A program made the position numbers and the translations under genes. Source: Syntrophaceae bacterium UBA5619 (GTDB taxonomy: Bacteria; Desulfobacterota; Syntrophia; Syntrophales; UBA5619). From it: 31,576 bases of DNA. Position 1 is the first letter of the stretch. Each line of letters opens with the position of its first letter. Of the stretch, positions 9,182 to 16,609 are shown in pieces. The notes beneath the pieces were generated by a model, which did no database searches, was not told the DNA's origin, and saw nothing but the letters and a program-made list of their open reading frames with translations. The DNA lies in assembly GCA_002424545.1 (NCBI GenBank), contig DIKL01000032.1, forward strand, positions 1 to 31,576, in the 5' to 3' direction.

Positions 9182-9730
9182 TTACGCAAACTCGTAGCGT
9201 ACGGCCACATCCTGCCAGCGGTTCTGCGCCTGGAGAATGACCTCGCACACCTCCCGAACGGCCCCCCGTCCGCCTCCATGCACCGTCACATAATCGGCAA
9301 TCCGCCGGGCTTCCGGAACGGCGTCGGCGACGGCAACGGAGAATCCCGAACGCCGGAAGAGAGGGATATCGACCAGATCATCGCCGACGCAGGCGGTTTC
9401 CTCCGGGAGAATATCCAGTCGCCTCAGGATCTCCGTAAAGATCTCCGTTTTGTTTCGAACCCCCTGGTGAACTTCGGTGATTCCCAGGTCGGCGGCCCGG
9501 TGTTCCACCACCCGGGACCGCCTTCCCGTCAGCAGCACGACCGCGATTCCGAATCTCATCAGAATTTTCAGGCCATGGCCGTCCCGGACGTCAAATTGCT
9601 TGCTCTCCAGACCCGCGTCGTCGATCACGATCCGGCCGTCGGTCATGACCCCGTCCACATCGAGGACGAGGAGCTTCACCCTTTTGATTTTGTTCAGCAG
9701 CCGTTCTTCGATTCCCTCACTCATCCTCAT
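9182..9730 (-). CDS. kdsC: KdsC: Kdo-8-phosphate phosphatase
   Basis: A 182-residue HAD-superfamily phosphatase without a cap domain, typical of KdsC tetramers. Catalytic D24 and D26 lie in LLVLDVDGVMTDG. LLTGRRSRVVEHRAADLGI and CVGDDLVDIPLFRRSGFSVAVADA supply the other HAD motifs. It removes phosphate from Kdo-8-P made by KdsA. Its ATG overlaps the kdsA stop (ATGA, 4 bp). The 118 bp between it and lptC hold no gene. Confidence 0.95.
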   Translation of the reverse strand: MRMSEGIEERLLNKIKRVKLLVLDVDGVMTDGRIVIDDAGLESKQFDVRDGHGLKILMRFGIAVVLLTGRRSRVVEHRAADLGITEVHQGVRNKTEIFTEILRRLDILPEETACVGDDLVDIPLFRRSGFSVAVADAVPEARRIADYVTVHGGGRGAVREVCEVILQAQNRWQDVAVRYEFA

Positions 9731-10584
9731 TCCTCATTTCCACTTTCCGGAATCGATCCCGTCCGGTCATCACGAACCGCGGCATCGATTCTCATCAGGG
9801 TGGCCAGAAGCGCCGGAAGCCCTTCCAGGACCAGGGAATTGGGCCCGTCGCACAGCGCCCGGTCCGGATCGGGATGAACCTCGAAAAACAGTCCGTCGAT
9901 TCCGGCCGCGACCGCCGCCCGGGCAAGACAGGGAACCATCCCGCGCTCGCCGCCCGACGCCTTTCCGGCTCCTCCGGGAAGCTGCACGCTGTGCGTGGCG
10001 TCGAAGATGACCGGATATCCGGTCCCGCGCAGAATCGGAAAGGCGCGGAAATCCACAACGAGATTGTTGTAGCCGAAACTGACCCCCCTTTCGGTCAGCA
10101 GGATATTTTCATTTCCGGCCGCTTCCAGCTTCTCGACGACGTGGCCGGCGTCCCAAGGGGCAAGGAACTGTCCCTTTTTAATGTTCACGGCCTTTGCGCG
10201 GCGGGCAATCTCGACAACGAAGTCGGTCTGGCGGCAGAGAAATGCCGGCACCTGCAAAACATCCAGGATTTCGGCTGCCGGGGCAATTTCCTCGAAGCGA
10301 TGAACATCGGAAAGAACGGGGATGGAAAACTTCTTCCGGACCCGTTCCAAGATCTCCAGCCCCCGGATCAACCCCGGCCCGCGATAGGAATCCTTGGACG
10401 TCCGATTCGCCTTGTCATACGATGCCTTGAAAATGAAGGGAATTCCCAATTCCGCCGTGATCGCCTTCAAGTTGCCGGCGATCGTCATGGTTGATTCTTC
10501 GTCCTCGATCACGCACGGACCGGCAATCAACGCCAACGGGGCGCCTCCGCCGATCTCGATGCCGCCGACCACAATCTTCTTCAT
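9727..10584 (-). CDS. kdsA: KdsA: Kdo-8-phosphate synthase
   Basis: Condenses phosphoenolpyruvate with arabinose-5-phosphate, the first committed step of Kdo synthesis. About 285 residues, a TIM-barrel of the DAHP synthase I/KdsA family. Signatures are LIAGPCVIEDEESTM, FKASYDKANRTSKDSYRGPG, LSDVHRFEEI, QVPAFLCRQTDFV and FDATHSVQLPGG. CVIED carries a cysteine near the N terminus in the place where metal-dependent members have a Cys ligand, so it may be a metal-dependent KdsA. The open frame has ATGs at 10590 and 10584. I prefer 10584 because the AGGGGGG site is only 2-3 nt from the first but 8-9 nt from the second. Confidence 0.93.
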   Translation of the reverse strand: MKKIVVGGIEIGGGAPLALIAGPCVIEDEESTMTIAGNLKAITAELGIPFIFKASYDKANRTSKDSYRGPGLIRGLEILERVRKKFSIPVLSDVHRFEEIAPAAEILDVLQVPAFLCRQTDFVVEIARRAKAVNIKKGQFLAPWDAGHVVEKLEAAGNENILLTERGVSFGYNNLVVDFRAFPILRGTGYPVIFDATHSVQLPGGAGKASGGERGMVPCLARAAVAAGIDGLFFEVHPDPDRALCDGPNSLVLEGLPALLATLMRIDAAVRDDRTGSIPESGNEE

Positions 10585-10732
10585 TCGCATATCCCCCCTG
10601 GATTTCCCTTCAGGCGTTCAAAAATTTCCGGATGCAGGCCCCCCGATATCCCGAGTCATCCGGCCGAGAAACGGGATGGGATGGGATTGAAATCCGTCCC
10701 CGCCTCATCGCACGAACTTTTTCAACAGCCTG

Positions 10733-12739
10733 CTAATGTTTCTGCTGCAGGATCCGGATCTTCATCTGCGGGATCCGCCGCCCCACCCTCGTCAAATCGG
10801 GATTCAATTCGTATGCCGTCGTGTAGGCCTTGAGCGCCTCTTCAAAAAGACCCTTCTTCTCATAGGCCTCCCCAAGATTCGCATGCGCCTCATCGTCCTC
10901 GGGATCCAGTTTGAGCGACATCCGGTAGTATTCGATTTGCCGATCCAGATCGCCCTTGAGTCCGTACGCATGAGCGGCGCCCGCATAGCCGGAAGCCTTC
11001 TTCGGATTCAGATCGATCAACTTTTTATAGATTCCGATAGCCTTGTCGTATTGCTTTTCTCTCATATAGGCATCCGCCAAGGTGTTTAAAGCCGGGGTCG
11101 TTGGTTTCACGGCGACAATCTTCTCGTACATCGCGATCGATTCCTTGGTTTTGCCCATCTGCGCATAGGTAAGGGCCAGGTTCTGCCGGATCTGGGGATC
11201 CTTGGCGCCCAATCGAATCGCCTTTTCATAGTTCGCGGTGGACTGGGCCGGCTTCTTCAGCTCCGCATAGGCAAAACCGAGACGAGTATGGTACAGAGAA
11301 TTCTTGGGGTTGATTTTGACCAGCCTTTCATACAGCGTCGCCGACTCCGCGAAACGTCTGCCCTGGAAATGGAGGGATGCCAGCCTCTCCATCGCGTCCG
11401 TGTCCCCGGGTTTCAAATCAAGGACTTTCTGGTATTCGCGAACCGCATCCGGTTCCCGTTTTGCCTTTTCAAGCGCGACCGCGAGATTGAACCGAACCAC
11501 CGGATCATTCGGATCCAGTTCGATCGCCTTTCGGTAGCTCTCCATCTCCTCTTTGGCACGTCCCTTGCCGCCATAGGCCACGCCGAGATTGGCATAGACG
11601 GCGGCATTTTTGGGCTGTCTTTTCAGCACCTCGAGATGCCACCGGATCGCTTCGTCGAAATTCCCCATCTTCAACGAAACGCTCGCAAGGGCGGCCGCCA
11701 CATGGTCGGCTTTCGGCACCTTTTCCAGGACCAAACGATATTGTTCGGCGGCTTTGGGAAGCCGGCCGGTTTTCTCATAGGCTTCGCCCAGTTTAAAGAT
11801 AGCCACGGGATTTTCAGGTCGTATCTTCAGGGAGGCCATGTAAGCGGAGATGGCCTTTTCCCAGTTCCCAAGCCGTTCCCAGGCCATGGCCATGTCCGCC
11901 AGAACGGCATCATCCCTGGGATTCGCTTTGATCGAGCGTTCCGCAATCCGGATCGCCTCTTCGTACCGTCCGATTTTCAGATAACATTTGGCCAATTCCG
12001 CCAGGATGACCGGATCATCCGGTTTCAGGGCAAGAATCGCCTTGTACTGGGCAATCGCATCTCCCGTCATCCCGGCGCGGAAATAGATCGAGGCCAGCAT
12101 CCGCCGCACGTTCGTATCTTCCCGGTTCATCTCGATCGCCCTTTTGAGGTATTCGATCTGAACCTTCTGGTTCCCGGAACTCCGGGCATAGCGCAGCCAG
12201 TCTTGCGGGGTAATCTGGATCCGGATCGGAATAGCGGCAATCGGATCGCCCTGATGGGTAATCCTCATGAAGAAACCACCCGGCTTTTTTTCCCCAACGC
12301 CTTTGCGGCCGCTCAGAACCGCCTTGTCGACCAGATCGATCCCCTTGAGAAGCTTTCCCATATCATCCTTGTCGCCGAGCCCTTCGACATCCACGTCGAT
12401 CCCGCCGCCGAAGATGACATCGGTCGTGATATCCTTGATGATGAATTCGTCCCGGTAAGAAACATCGAAGGTATCGTAGGAAGTCAGACGGTAGTCCTTG
12501 CCGTTTTTCTCCAGGATGAGCGCGTAGAAATGGGGCTGCCGACCGAGAACGATAAAAGAAAAGGTGTTCCCGATCCGGGTCAGTCCTTCGGCGATCCAGC
12601 GCCCCTTTTCCGGATAGAACAATCCAACCGACAAAGCGGCGACCGCCAAAATGACCGCAATCATGACAACGATCCGGATCGGCGTCGATCTTCGACTCTT
12701 CCTTGCAGGTGTCTTTTCTTTACCGGATTGATATTCCAT
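10733..12739 (-). CDS. Membrane-anchored TPR-repeat protein
   Basis: A 668-residue protein. A basic N terminus is followed by one transmembrane helix (about residues 23-45, IRIVVMIAVILAVAALSVGLFYP). Residues 50-190 are a non-TPR region with no family I recognise (AEGLTRIGNTFSFIVLGRQPHFYALIL onward). From about residue 195 to 660 there are some thirteen tetratricopeptide repeats of the form EAIR-YEKAI-LDPND. The likely role is a periplasmic scaffold; the function is unknown. It lies between xerD and kdsA, so a role in envelope or surface polysaccharide assembly is plausible but unproven. The start ATG has AAAGGGG upstream. Confidence 0.85.
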   Translation of the reverse strand: MEYQSGKEKTPARKSRRSTPIRIVVMIAVILAVAALSVGLFYPEKGRWIAEGLTRIGNTFSFIVLGRQPHFYALILEKNGKDYRLTSYDTFDVSYRDEFIIKDITTDVIFGGGIDVDVEGLGDKDDMGKLLKGIDLVDKAVLSGRKGVGEKKPGGFFMRITHQGDPIAAIPIRIQITPQDWLRYARSSGNQKVQIEYLKRAIEMNREDTNVRRMLASIYFRAGMTGDAIAQYKAILALKPDDPVILAELAKCYLKIGRYEEAIRIAERSIKANPRDDAVLADMAMAWERLGNWEKAISAYMASLKIRPENPVAIFKLGEAYEKTGRLPKAAEQYRLVLEKVPKADHVAAALASVSLKMGNFDEAIRWHLEVLKRQPKNAAVYANLGVAYGGKGRAKEEMESYRKAIELDPNDPVVRFNLAVALEKAKREPDAVREYQKVLDLKPGDTDAMERLASLHFQGRRFAESATLYERLVKINPKNSLYHTRLGFAYAELKKPAQSTANYEKAIRLGAKDPQIRQNLALTYAQMGKTKESIAMYEKIVAVKPTTPALNTLADAYMREKQYDKAIGIYKKLIDLNPKKASGYAGAAHAYGLKGDLDRQIEYYRMSLKLDPEDDEAHANLGEAYEKKGLFEEALKAYTTAYELNPDLTRVGRRIPQMKIRILQQKH

Positions 12740-12796
12740 AGTTTTCTACCCCTTTACCGCGCTGATTCCATCCTGAACCGCCCGGCAAAACGTTTT

Positions 12797-13675
12797 TCAA
12801 CCCCGAGGATGATACTTTCGGTGAATCTCCTTGAGGCGTTCCCGCGTTACATGGGTATAGATCTGCGTCGTGGAGATGTCGGCATGACCCAGCATGATCT
12901 GCACGGAGCGCAGATCGGCCCCCCCTTCCAGCAGATGCGTTGCAAAGGAATGCCTGAATATATGGGGATGAACCCTCTTGCCCAAACCTGCCTTTGCCGC
13001 ATGTTTTTTGACGATTTTCCAAAATCCCTGTCTTGTCATTCCCCGGCCCGAACGGTTCAAAAACAGGCGATCATTCTCTCTCCCTTTGAGCAACAGGGGC
13101 CTGGCCCCTTCCAGATAACGCTTGACGCGATCATTCGCCGTGCGCCCGATCGGGACGATCCTCTCCTTCTCTCTCTTGCCCATGGCAACCAGATACCCCA
13201 CCTGCCAGTTGATGCTGTTCAGCGTCAGTCCGATCAGCTCCGACACCCTGATCCCCGTCGCGTAGCAGAGTTCCAGCATCGCTCCATCCCTGCATTCCGT
13301 CGGGGTTTCCTCACCGGGCTGCGCCAGCAGCAAATTCATCTCTTCCCGGCTCAGCACATCGGGAAGCCGCATCCAAGCCCGACCCAGCTCGATGCGGGCA
13401 ATCGGGGCCTGATCGGCCTTCTTCTCCCTGAGGAGATATTTATAAAATCCACGAACGGCCGCCAGGGCGCGATTCACCGAATTGACGGCAAGCCCTTCTT
13501 TTTGCAGTGACGCCAAAAAGGAAATCAGCCCCTCCGTGCCGATCCCGCTGATTCCCTCTTCGCCGGCGAATTCCGCATACCGCGCCAAATCACGGCTGTA
13601 CCCGTCGATCGTGTTGCGGGAAGCCCCCTTTTCAACGGCAAGGTAATTGAGATAGTCATCGATCAGATGATGCAT
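12797..13675 (-). CDS. xerD: XerD-type tyrosine recombinase
   Basis: A 292-residue site-specific recombinase of the chromosome-dimer resolution type. The N-terminal SAM-like domain spans about 1-85 (IDDYLNYLAVEKGASRNTIDGY). The catalytic domain keeps R143 (ATGIRVSELIGL), K167, H238 and R241 (HIFRHSFATHLL), H264 (LGHADISTT) and nucleophile Y273 (QIYTHV). All six are present. Length and the C-terminal HRKYHPRG motif match housekeeping XerD/XerC, not a phage integrase, and the flanking genes are core genes. The ribosome site before the ATG is poor. Confidence 0.93.
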   Translation of the reverse strand: MHHLIDDYLNYLAVEKGASRNTIDGYSRDLARYAEFAGEEGISGIGTEGLISFLASLQKEGLAVNSVNRALAAVRGFYKYLLREKKADQAPIARIELGRAWMRLPDVLSREEMNLLLAQPGEETPTECRDGAMLELCYATGIRVSELIGLTLNSINWQVGYLVAMGKREKERIVPIGRTANDRVKRYLEGARPLLLKGRENDRLFLNRSGRGMTRQGFWKIVKKHAAKAGLGKRVHPHIFRHSFATHLLEGGADLRSVQIMLGHADISTTQIYTHVTRERLKEIHRKYHPRG

Positions 13676-14007
13676 GGTATTTTTTAACGTAAATGGCGCG
13701 GAGAAGCAAAGATTTTTTGCGGACCGGTATCCGCCGGACGAAAACGAATGGAGGCCAAAAAAGAATCAACTTAAATTCTGGATATTTCCGGACGATCACT
13801 TTGTGCAATTTTATTGACACTCCCATGAGATTATGATAGGCGAAACTGCACTATCGTCTTGCAGGGGCCTTCTCATTTTTTTTCGGGATGCGGGGAAAAG
13901 GGGGTGTTCTTGAAATGCACAGGCGTGCTTCCTTCGCACATCCGGAAGCCGTTCCCCGGAATGCTCTTTCAGCCGTATCCCTATTTTCGAAAGCTGCGCA
14001 TATCGCA

Positions 14008-14022
14008 CTTTCCGGTGGAAAG
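14008..14022. promoter_or_regulatory. 15-bp palindrome upstream of the sigma-54 element
   Basis: CTTTCC-GGT-GGAAAG, a perfect 6-bp inverted repeat with a 3-bp centre. It lies about 135 bp upstream of the -24 element, the usual distance for an upstream activator site of a sigma-54 enhancer-binding protein. Related half-sites (GGAAAG) follow at once. No activator gene is in the window. Confidence 0.35.
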
Positions 14023-14157
14023 CGGAAAGCGTCCAATGCCGAAAATACAGAGACAGACCGATTTTCATTTCATCCGGACGGGTGGAAACCGCCTTTTCAT
14101 CGACCTTGGATGACTTTTTGAGCTTCATTCCCGTTCAGCGAAACGGCCGTTTTATTT

Positions 14158-14173
14158 TGGCATTCAATTTGCT
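14158..14173 (+). promoter_or_regulatory. Sigma-54 (-24/-12) promoter of the DRTGG/formate dehydrogenase gene train
   Basis: TGGCA (14158-14162), 6 nt, TTGCT (14169-14173). The GG and GC pairs are exactly 12 bp apart, matching the TGGCAC-N5-TTGCW consensus at every invariant base. Transcription would start near 14184, giving a leader of about 122 nt before the ATG at 14306. Sigma-54 is itself encoded in the window. Its activator, which must be an AAA+ protein, is not. Confidence 0.65.
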
Positions 14174-14305
14174 CTTTATATGACGAATGGAATACACCAA
14201 ACCGGTTTCGCTTATATGCGAGAAGGTCATCGTTCCGGCAGATTTTGAACGTAAGCCCCGTCGGGAGAATATGGCATCGAATGGACATTCTATAAAGGAA
14301 AGATC

Positions 14306-14674
14306 ATGACTCTCCAGGAGATCAGGGACCTGCTGGATGCCGATATTTTGTCCTGTGGGAATCAGATGCATAAGGAAGTGCACAACGCCTTCGCCGCCGA
14401 TACCATGAGCGATCTGCTGGCCTTCGGGAAAGCGGGGTACATTCTTCTGACCCGAATGACCAGCCCACAGGTGGTTAGAACTTCCGATTTGTTGGAAATT
14501 ACGGCAATCGTTACGGTCAGGGGAAAGATTCCTCCGCCGGAGGTGATTCAACTGGCGGAAGAACTGAATGTCCCGATATTGGCAACCCGTTTTCTTCAAT
14601 TTGACGCGTCGGGTCTTTTGTATGCAAACGGCTTGCGCGGTAATCTCGAGAAGGTGACTATTGCTCCTTCGTGA
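14306..14674 (+). CDS. DRTGG-domain protein A
   Basis: A 122-residue single-domain protein of the DRTGG family, a fold also found inside phosphotransacetylases and CBS-type pyrophosphatases. Motifs are EVHNAFAADTMSDLLAF, MTSPQVVRTSDLLEITAIV and VRGKIPPPE. It closely resembles the next gene product; the two are clear tandem duplicates. No catalytic residues are obvious, and the family's biochemical role is unknown. From memory, such stand-alone genes occur next to NuoE/NuoF-type diaphorases and [FeFe]-hydrogenases in anaerobes. The ATG has AAAGGAAAG upstream. It is the first gene after the sigma-54 promoter and overlaps the next gene by 14 bp. Confidence 0.85.
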   Translation: MTLQEIRDLLDADILSCGNQMHKEVHNAFAADTMSDLLAFGKAGYILLTRMTSPQVVRTSDLLEITAIVTVRGKIPPPEVIQLAEELNVPILATRFLQFDASGLLYANGLRGNLEKVTIAPS

Positions 14675-15035
14675 GGTACAGAAAATCCTGGACGCCGAGG
14701 TGCTCGTCGGGGCCGACAAGCTGGATATGGAGGTCCATACGGCTTTCGGCGCCGACCTGATGAGCGATGTGCTGGCATTCGCCGATTCCGGCTGCCTCCT
14801 GCTGACGGGCTTGACCAATCCTCAGGTCATCCGTACGGCCGATGTGTTGGACATCGCGGCCATTATCCTGGTTCGAGGGAAGATACCGCCTCCGGAAACC
14901 CTCCGCGCCGCATCGGATAAAAACATCCCCGTTCTCTCGACAAAGTATATCCTTTTCGAATCGGCAGGTCGGCTGTACGAAAAAGGAATCGTCGGTTCCA
15001 CGCAGAAAGTGGATGGGCGCCGTGTCCGTTTGTAA
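14661..15035 (+). CDS. DRTGG-domain protein B
   Basis: 124 residues, a paralogue of protein A: EVHTAFGADLMSDVLAF, LTNPQVIRTADVLDIAAIILVRGKIPPPE and a matching C-terminal FESAGRLYEKGI. The start is a TTG at 14661, inside the end of gene A. GAGAAGG sits 6 nt before it and the protein then aligns with A from the first residue. Its 3' end overlaps the following GHKL gene by about 23 bp. Overlaps on both sides suggest coupled translation in fixed proportion. Function unknown; it may be an adaptor for the neighbouring ATPases (inference). Confidence 0.85.
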   Translation: MLLREVQKILDAEVLVGADKLDMEVHTAFGADLMSDVLAFADSGCLLLTGLTNPQVIRTADVLDIAAIILVRGKIPPPETLRAASDKNIPVLSTKYILFESAGRLYEKGIVGSTQKVDGRRVRL

Positions 15036-15474
15036 GCAACTTTTGTACGAGGACAGCTTTCCCGTCAATGGGGGCAATTTTGACGAAGCGGGCCGGGTTT
15101 CCGGAAAGATCAAGACGATCCTCAGAGGGATGGGCATCAACCATGATGTGGTGCGGATGGCGGCCGTCATCACCTATGAGTCGGAGATCAACATTGTCTC
15201 CTATGCCCGACGCGGGATGATCCGTCTCCACGTGCTTCCGGAACACGTCGCGATCGAAGCCGTGGACGAGGGGCCGGGGATTCCGGATATCCGCCTGGCC
15301 ATTCAGCAGGGCTGGTCCACCGCCACCGACAAGATCCGGGAGATGGGTTTCGGCGCCGGCATGGGACTGAACAACATCCGCAATTTTTCGGACATCTTTC
15401 ACATTTCATCCGACGTCGGCAGCGGAACCCGCCTGAAAATGATCATCCATATCCAACAGGGACAGAATCCTTAA
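15013..15474 (+). CDS. GHKL ATPase, anti-sigma-factor kinase-like (first of two)
   Basis: A stand-alone GHKL ATP-binding domain of about 153 residues, like the RsbW/RsbT/SpoIIAB serine kinases. N box ITYESEINIVSYA has N60; G1 box DEGPGIPD has D85, G87 and G89; G2 box is GFGAGMGLNNIR (112-123). All nucleotide-binding motifs are intact. There is no sensor, dimerisation or phosphoacceptor histidine domain, so it is not a classical sensor kinase. The frame is open further upstream. I chose the ATG at 15013 because the alignment to the family starts soon after it; a GTG at 15022 is also possible. The ribosome site is weak, consistent with coupling to the overlapping gene B. Confidence 0.85.
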   Translation: MGAVSVCKQLLYEDSFPVNGGNFDEAGRVSGKIKTILRGMGINHDVVRMAAVITYESEINIVSYARRGMIRLHVLPEHVAIEAVDEGPGIPDIRLAIQQGWSTATDKIREMGFGAGMGLNNIRNFSDIFHISSDVGSGTRLKMIIHIQQGQNP

Positions 15475-15490
15475 ACACCGGAGACGGAAT

Positions 15491-15835
15491 ATGAATCTCG
15501 ACACCATCGTACAGGCATTGCAACTTCGCGTGAAAACGGGAGGAGACCGGCTGGGGATCGAGGTCCGGGGGGGATACGTCGGCGATCTTTTAAGCGACGT
15601 GATGGCCAACAGCCGGGAGGGCGACCTCTGGATCACCCGTCAGACTCATCAGAACATCGTCGCGGTGGCCAGCCTCAAGGACCTCGCCGGAATCATTCTG
15701 GTCCGTGGCGCCGAACCCGCGACGGACACGCTGGAGAAGGCCGCCCTCGAAAACATCCCGCTTTTGACGACGGATCTGCCGGCCTTCGAGACGGCGGGCA
15801 GAGTCCATCGGATGATCCACCCGCGGGAGGCATAG
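15491..15835 (+). CDS. DRTGG-like protein C (divergent third copy)
   Basis: 114 residues. It follows the layout of proteins A and B: GIEVRGGYVGDLLSDVMAN matches the EVHTAFGADLMSDVLAF region, then HQNIVAVASLKDLAGIILVRG, then LENIPLLTTDLPAFETAGRVHRMI. The PPPE after VRG is replaced by AEPATD and similarity is clearly lower than between A and B, so this copy has probably taken a different role. GGAGACGGAAT lies just before the ATG. It starts 16 nt after the GHKL gene. Confidence 0.8.
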   Translation: MNLDTIVQALQLRVKTGGDRLGIEVRGGYVGDLLSDVMANSREGDLWITRQTHQNIVAVASLKDLAGIILVRGAEPATDTLEKAALENIPLLTTDLPAFETAGRVHRMIHPREA

Positions 15836-15868
15836 CCATCGCAACGAGGAAAGGGACATCCTCCGGAT

Positions 15869-16609
15869 ATGATCAGGGCTTTTCGTTGTGATCTCCATGT
15901 GCATACCTGTCTTTCGCCCTGTGCCGGCCTGGATATGTATCCGACCGCCGTCGTCGGACGGGCCGTGGCCGAGAAACTGGATGTCATTGCCGTCTGTGAT
16001 CACAACGCATCGGAAAACGCCCCTTACGTGATCCGGGCGGCACGGGGGCACGACCTGGCTGTTCTCCCCGGCATGGAGGTCGCCAGCCGGGAAGAAGTTC
16101 ATCTGCTTGCGCTCTTTGACAAAATGGATGGCCTGCGGCGATTGCAGGAGATCGTTTATGCTCATCTGCCCGGAACGAACGATGAGAATCGCTTCGGCTG
16201 CCAGGCGATCGTGAATGAACTGGACGAAGTGGAGGGATTTAACGAACGGCTCCTGATCGGGGCAACGGAACTGCCGCTGGCGGACCTGGTTTGCCATATT
16301 CATGACTTCGGAGGTCTCGTCGTCGCTTCTCATATTGACCGTGAGAGCTTCAGTGTGATAAGCCAGCTCGGTTTTATCGATCCGGAAGTTCCTTTCGACG
16401 CGCTCGAAATCTCCGGAAGAACAGGACTGGCGGGAGCGCGAAGACATTACCCCGAGCTTTCCGGATATCCCTTTCTGACGTCGTCCGACGCGCATCGCTG
16501 CGAGGAGATCGGAAGGGTTTTTACGGAATTTTTAATGGAGTCGCCCTCGGTTCGCGAACTGAAAATGGCCTTTTCCGGACGGATGGGCCGCGGCATAGCG
16601 GGTCTCTGA
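15869..16609 (+). CDS. PHP-domain metal-dependent phosphoesterase
   Basis: A 246-residue PHP domain. Predicted metal ligands are all present: H10 and H12 (DLHVH), D44 and H45 (CDHN), E70 (PGMEV), H78, H155 (VVASHIDRESF), D207 and H209 (SSDAHR). In the family these form a di- or trinuclear metal site that cleaves phosphoesters such as nucleotide or nucleoside bisphosphate substrates. The substrate here is unknown. C14 and C18 (CLSPC) near the first metal motif are shared, as far as I recall, with the hydrogenase-associated PHP proteins. Its TGA overlaps the next ATG (TGATG at 16607-16611), showing translational coupling to the second GHKL ATPase. Confidence 0.88.
   Translation: MIRAFRCDLHVHTCLSPCAGLDMYPTAVVGRAVAEKLDVIAVCDHNASENAPYVIRAARGHDLAVLPGMEVASREEVHLLALFDKMDGLRRLQEIVYAHLPGTNDENRFGCQAIVNELDEVEGFNERLLIGATELPLADLVCHIHDFGGLVVASHIDRESFSVISQLGFIDPEVPFDALEISGRTGLAGARRHYPELSGYPFLTSSDAHRCEEIGRVFTEFLMESPSVRELKMAFSGRMGRGIAGL

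Larger units (their letters stand above)
13676..14305 (+). other. 630-bp divergent intergenic region between xerD and the formate dehydrogenase gene train
   Basis: No convincing gene is seen. Small open frames on both strands (13811-14128 minus, 13859-14113 plus) lack ribosome sites and look like chance translations. The stretch holds a 15-bp palindrome at 14008-14022, a sigma-54 -24/-12 element at 14158-14173 and a leader of roughly 120 nt before the first ATG. Confidence 0.6.

Noticed and set aside
10591..10732. Possible extra gene or kdsD remnant before kdsA, and the CAGGCTGTTGAAAAAG string after the TPR stop
   Set aside because: No coding frame or ribosome site. The string resembles sequences seen near repeats in other genomes, but one copy here supports nothing.
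12797..13675. Tyrosine recombinase as a sign of a mobile element
   Set aside because: Length, motif set and core-gene neighbours fit chromosomal XerD; no phage or transposon genes are present.
13801..13820. TTGTGCA-N6-TTGACAC, resembling a Rex (NADH-sensing repressor) site and overlapping a TTGACA
   Set aside because: The spacer is 6 rather than 4 and both half-sites have mismatches. No good -10 follows the TTGACA at a 16-18 bp spacing, and it is nearly 500 bp from the first gene.
13811..14128. 105-residue minus-strand open frame and overlapping plus-strand frames in the xerD/DRTGG gap
   Set aside because: No ribosome site, overlap with the sigma-54 region, and Arg/Ser/Pro-rich composition typical of chance frames in GC-rich DNA.
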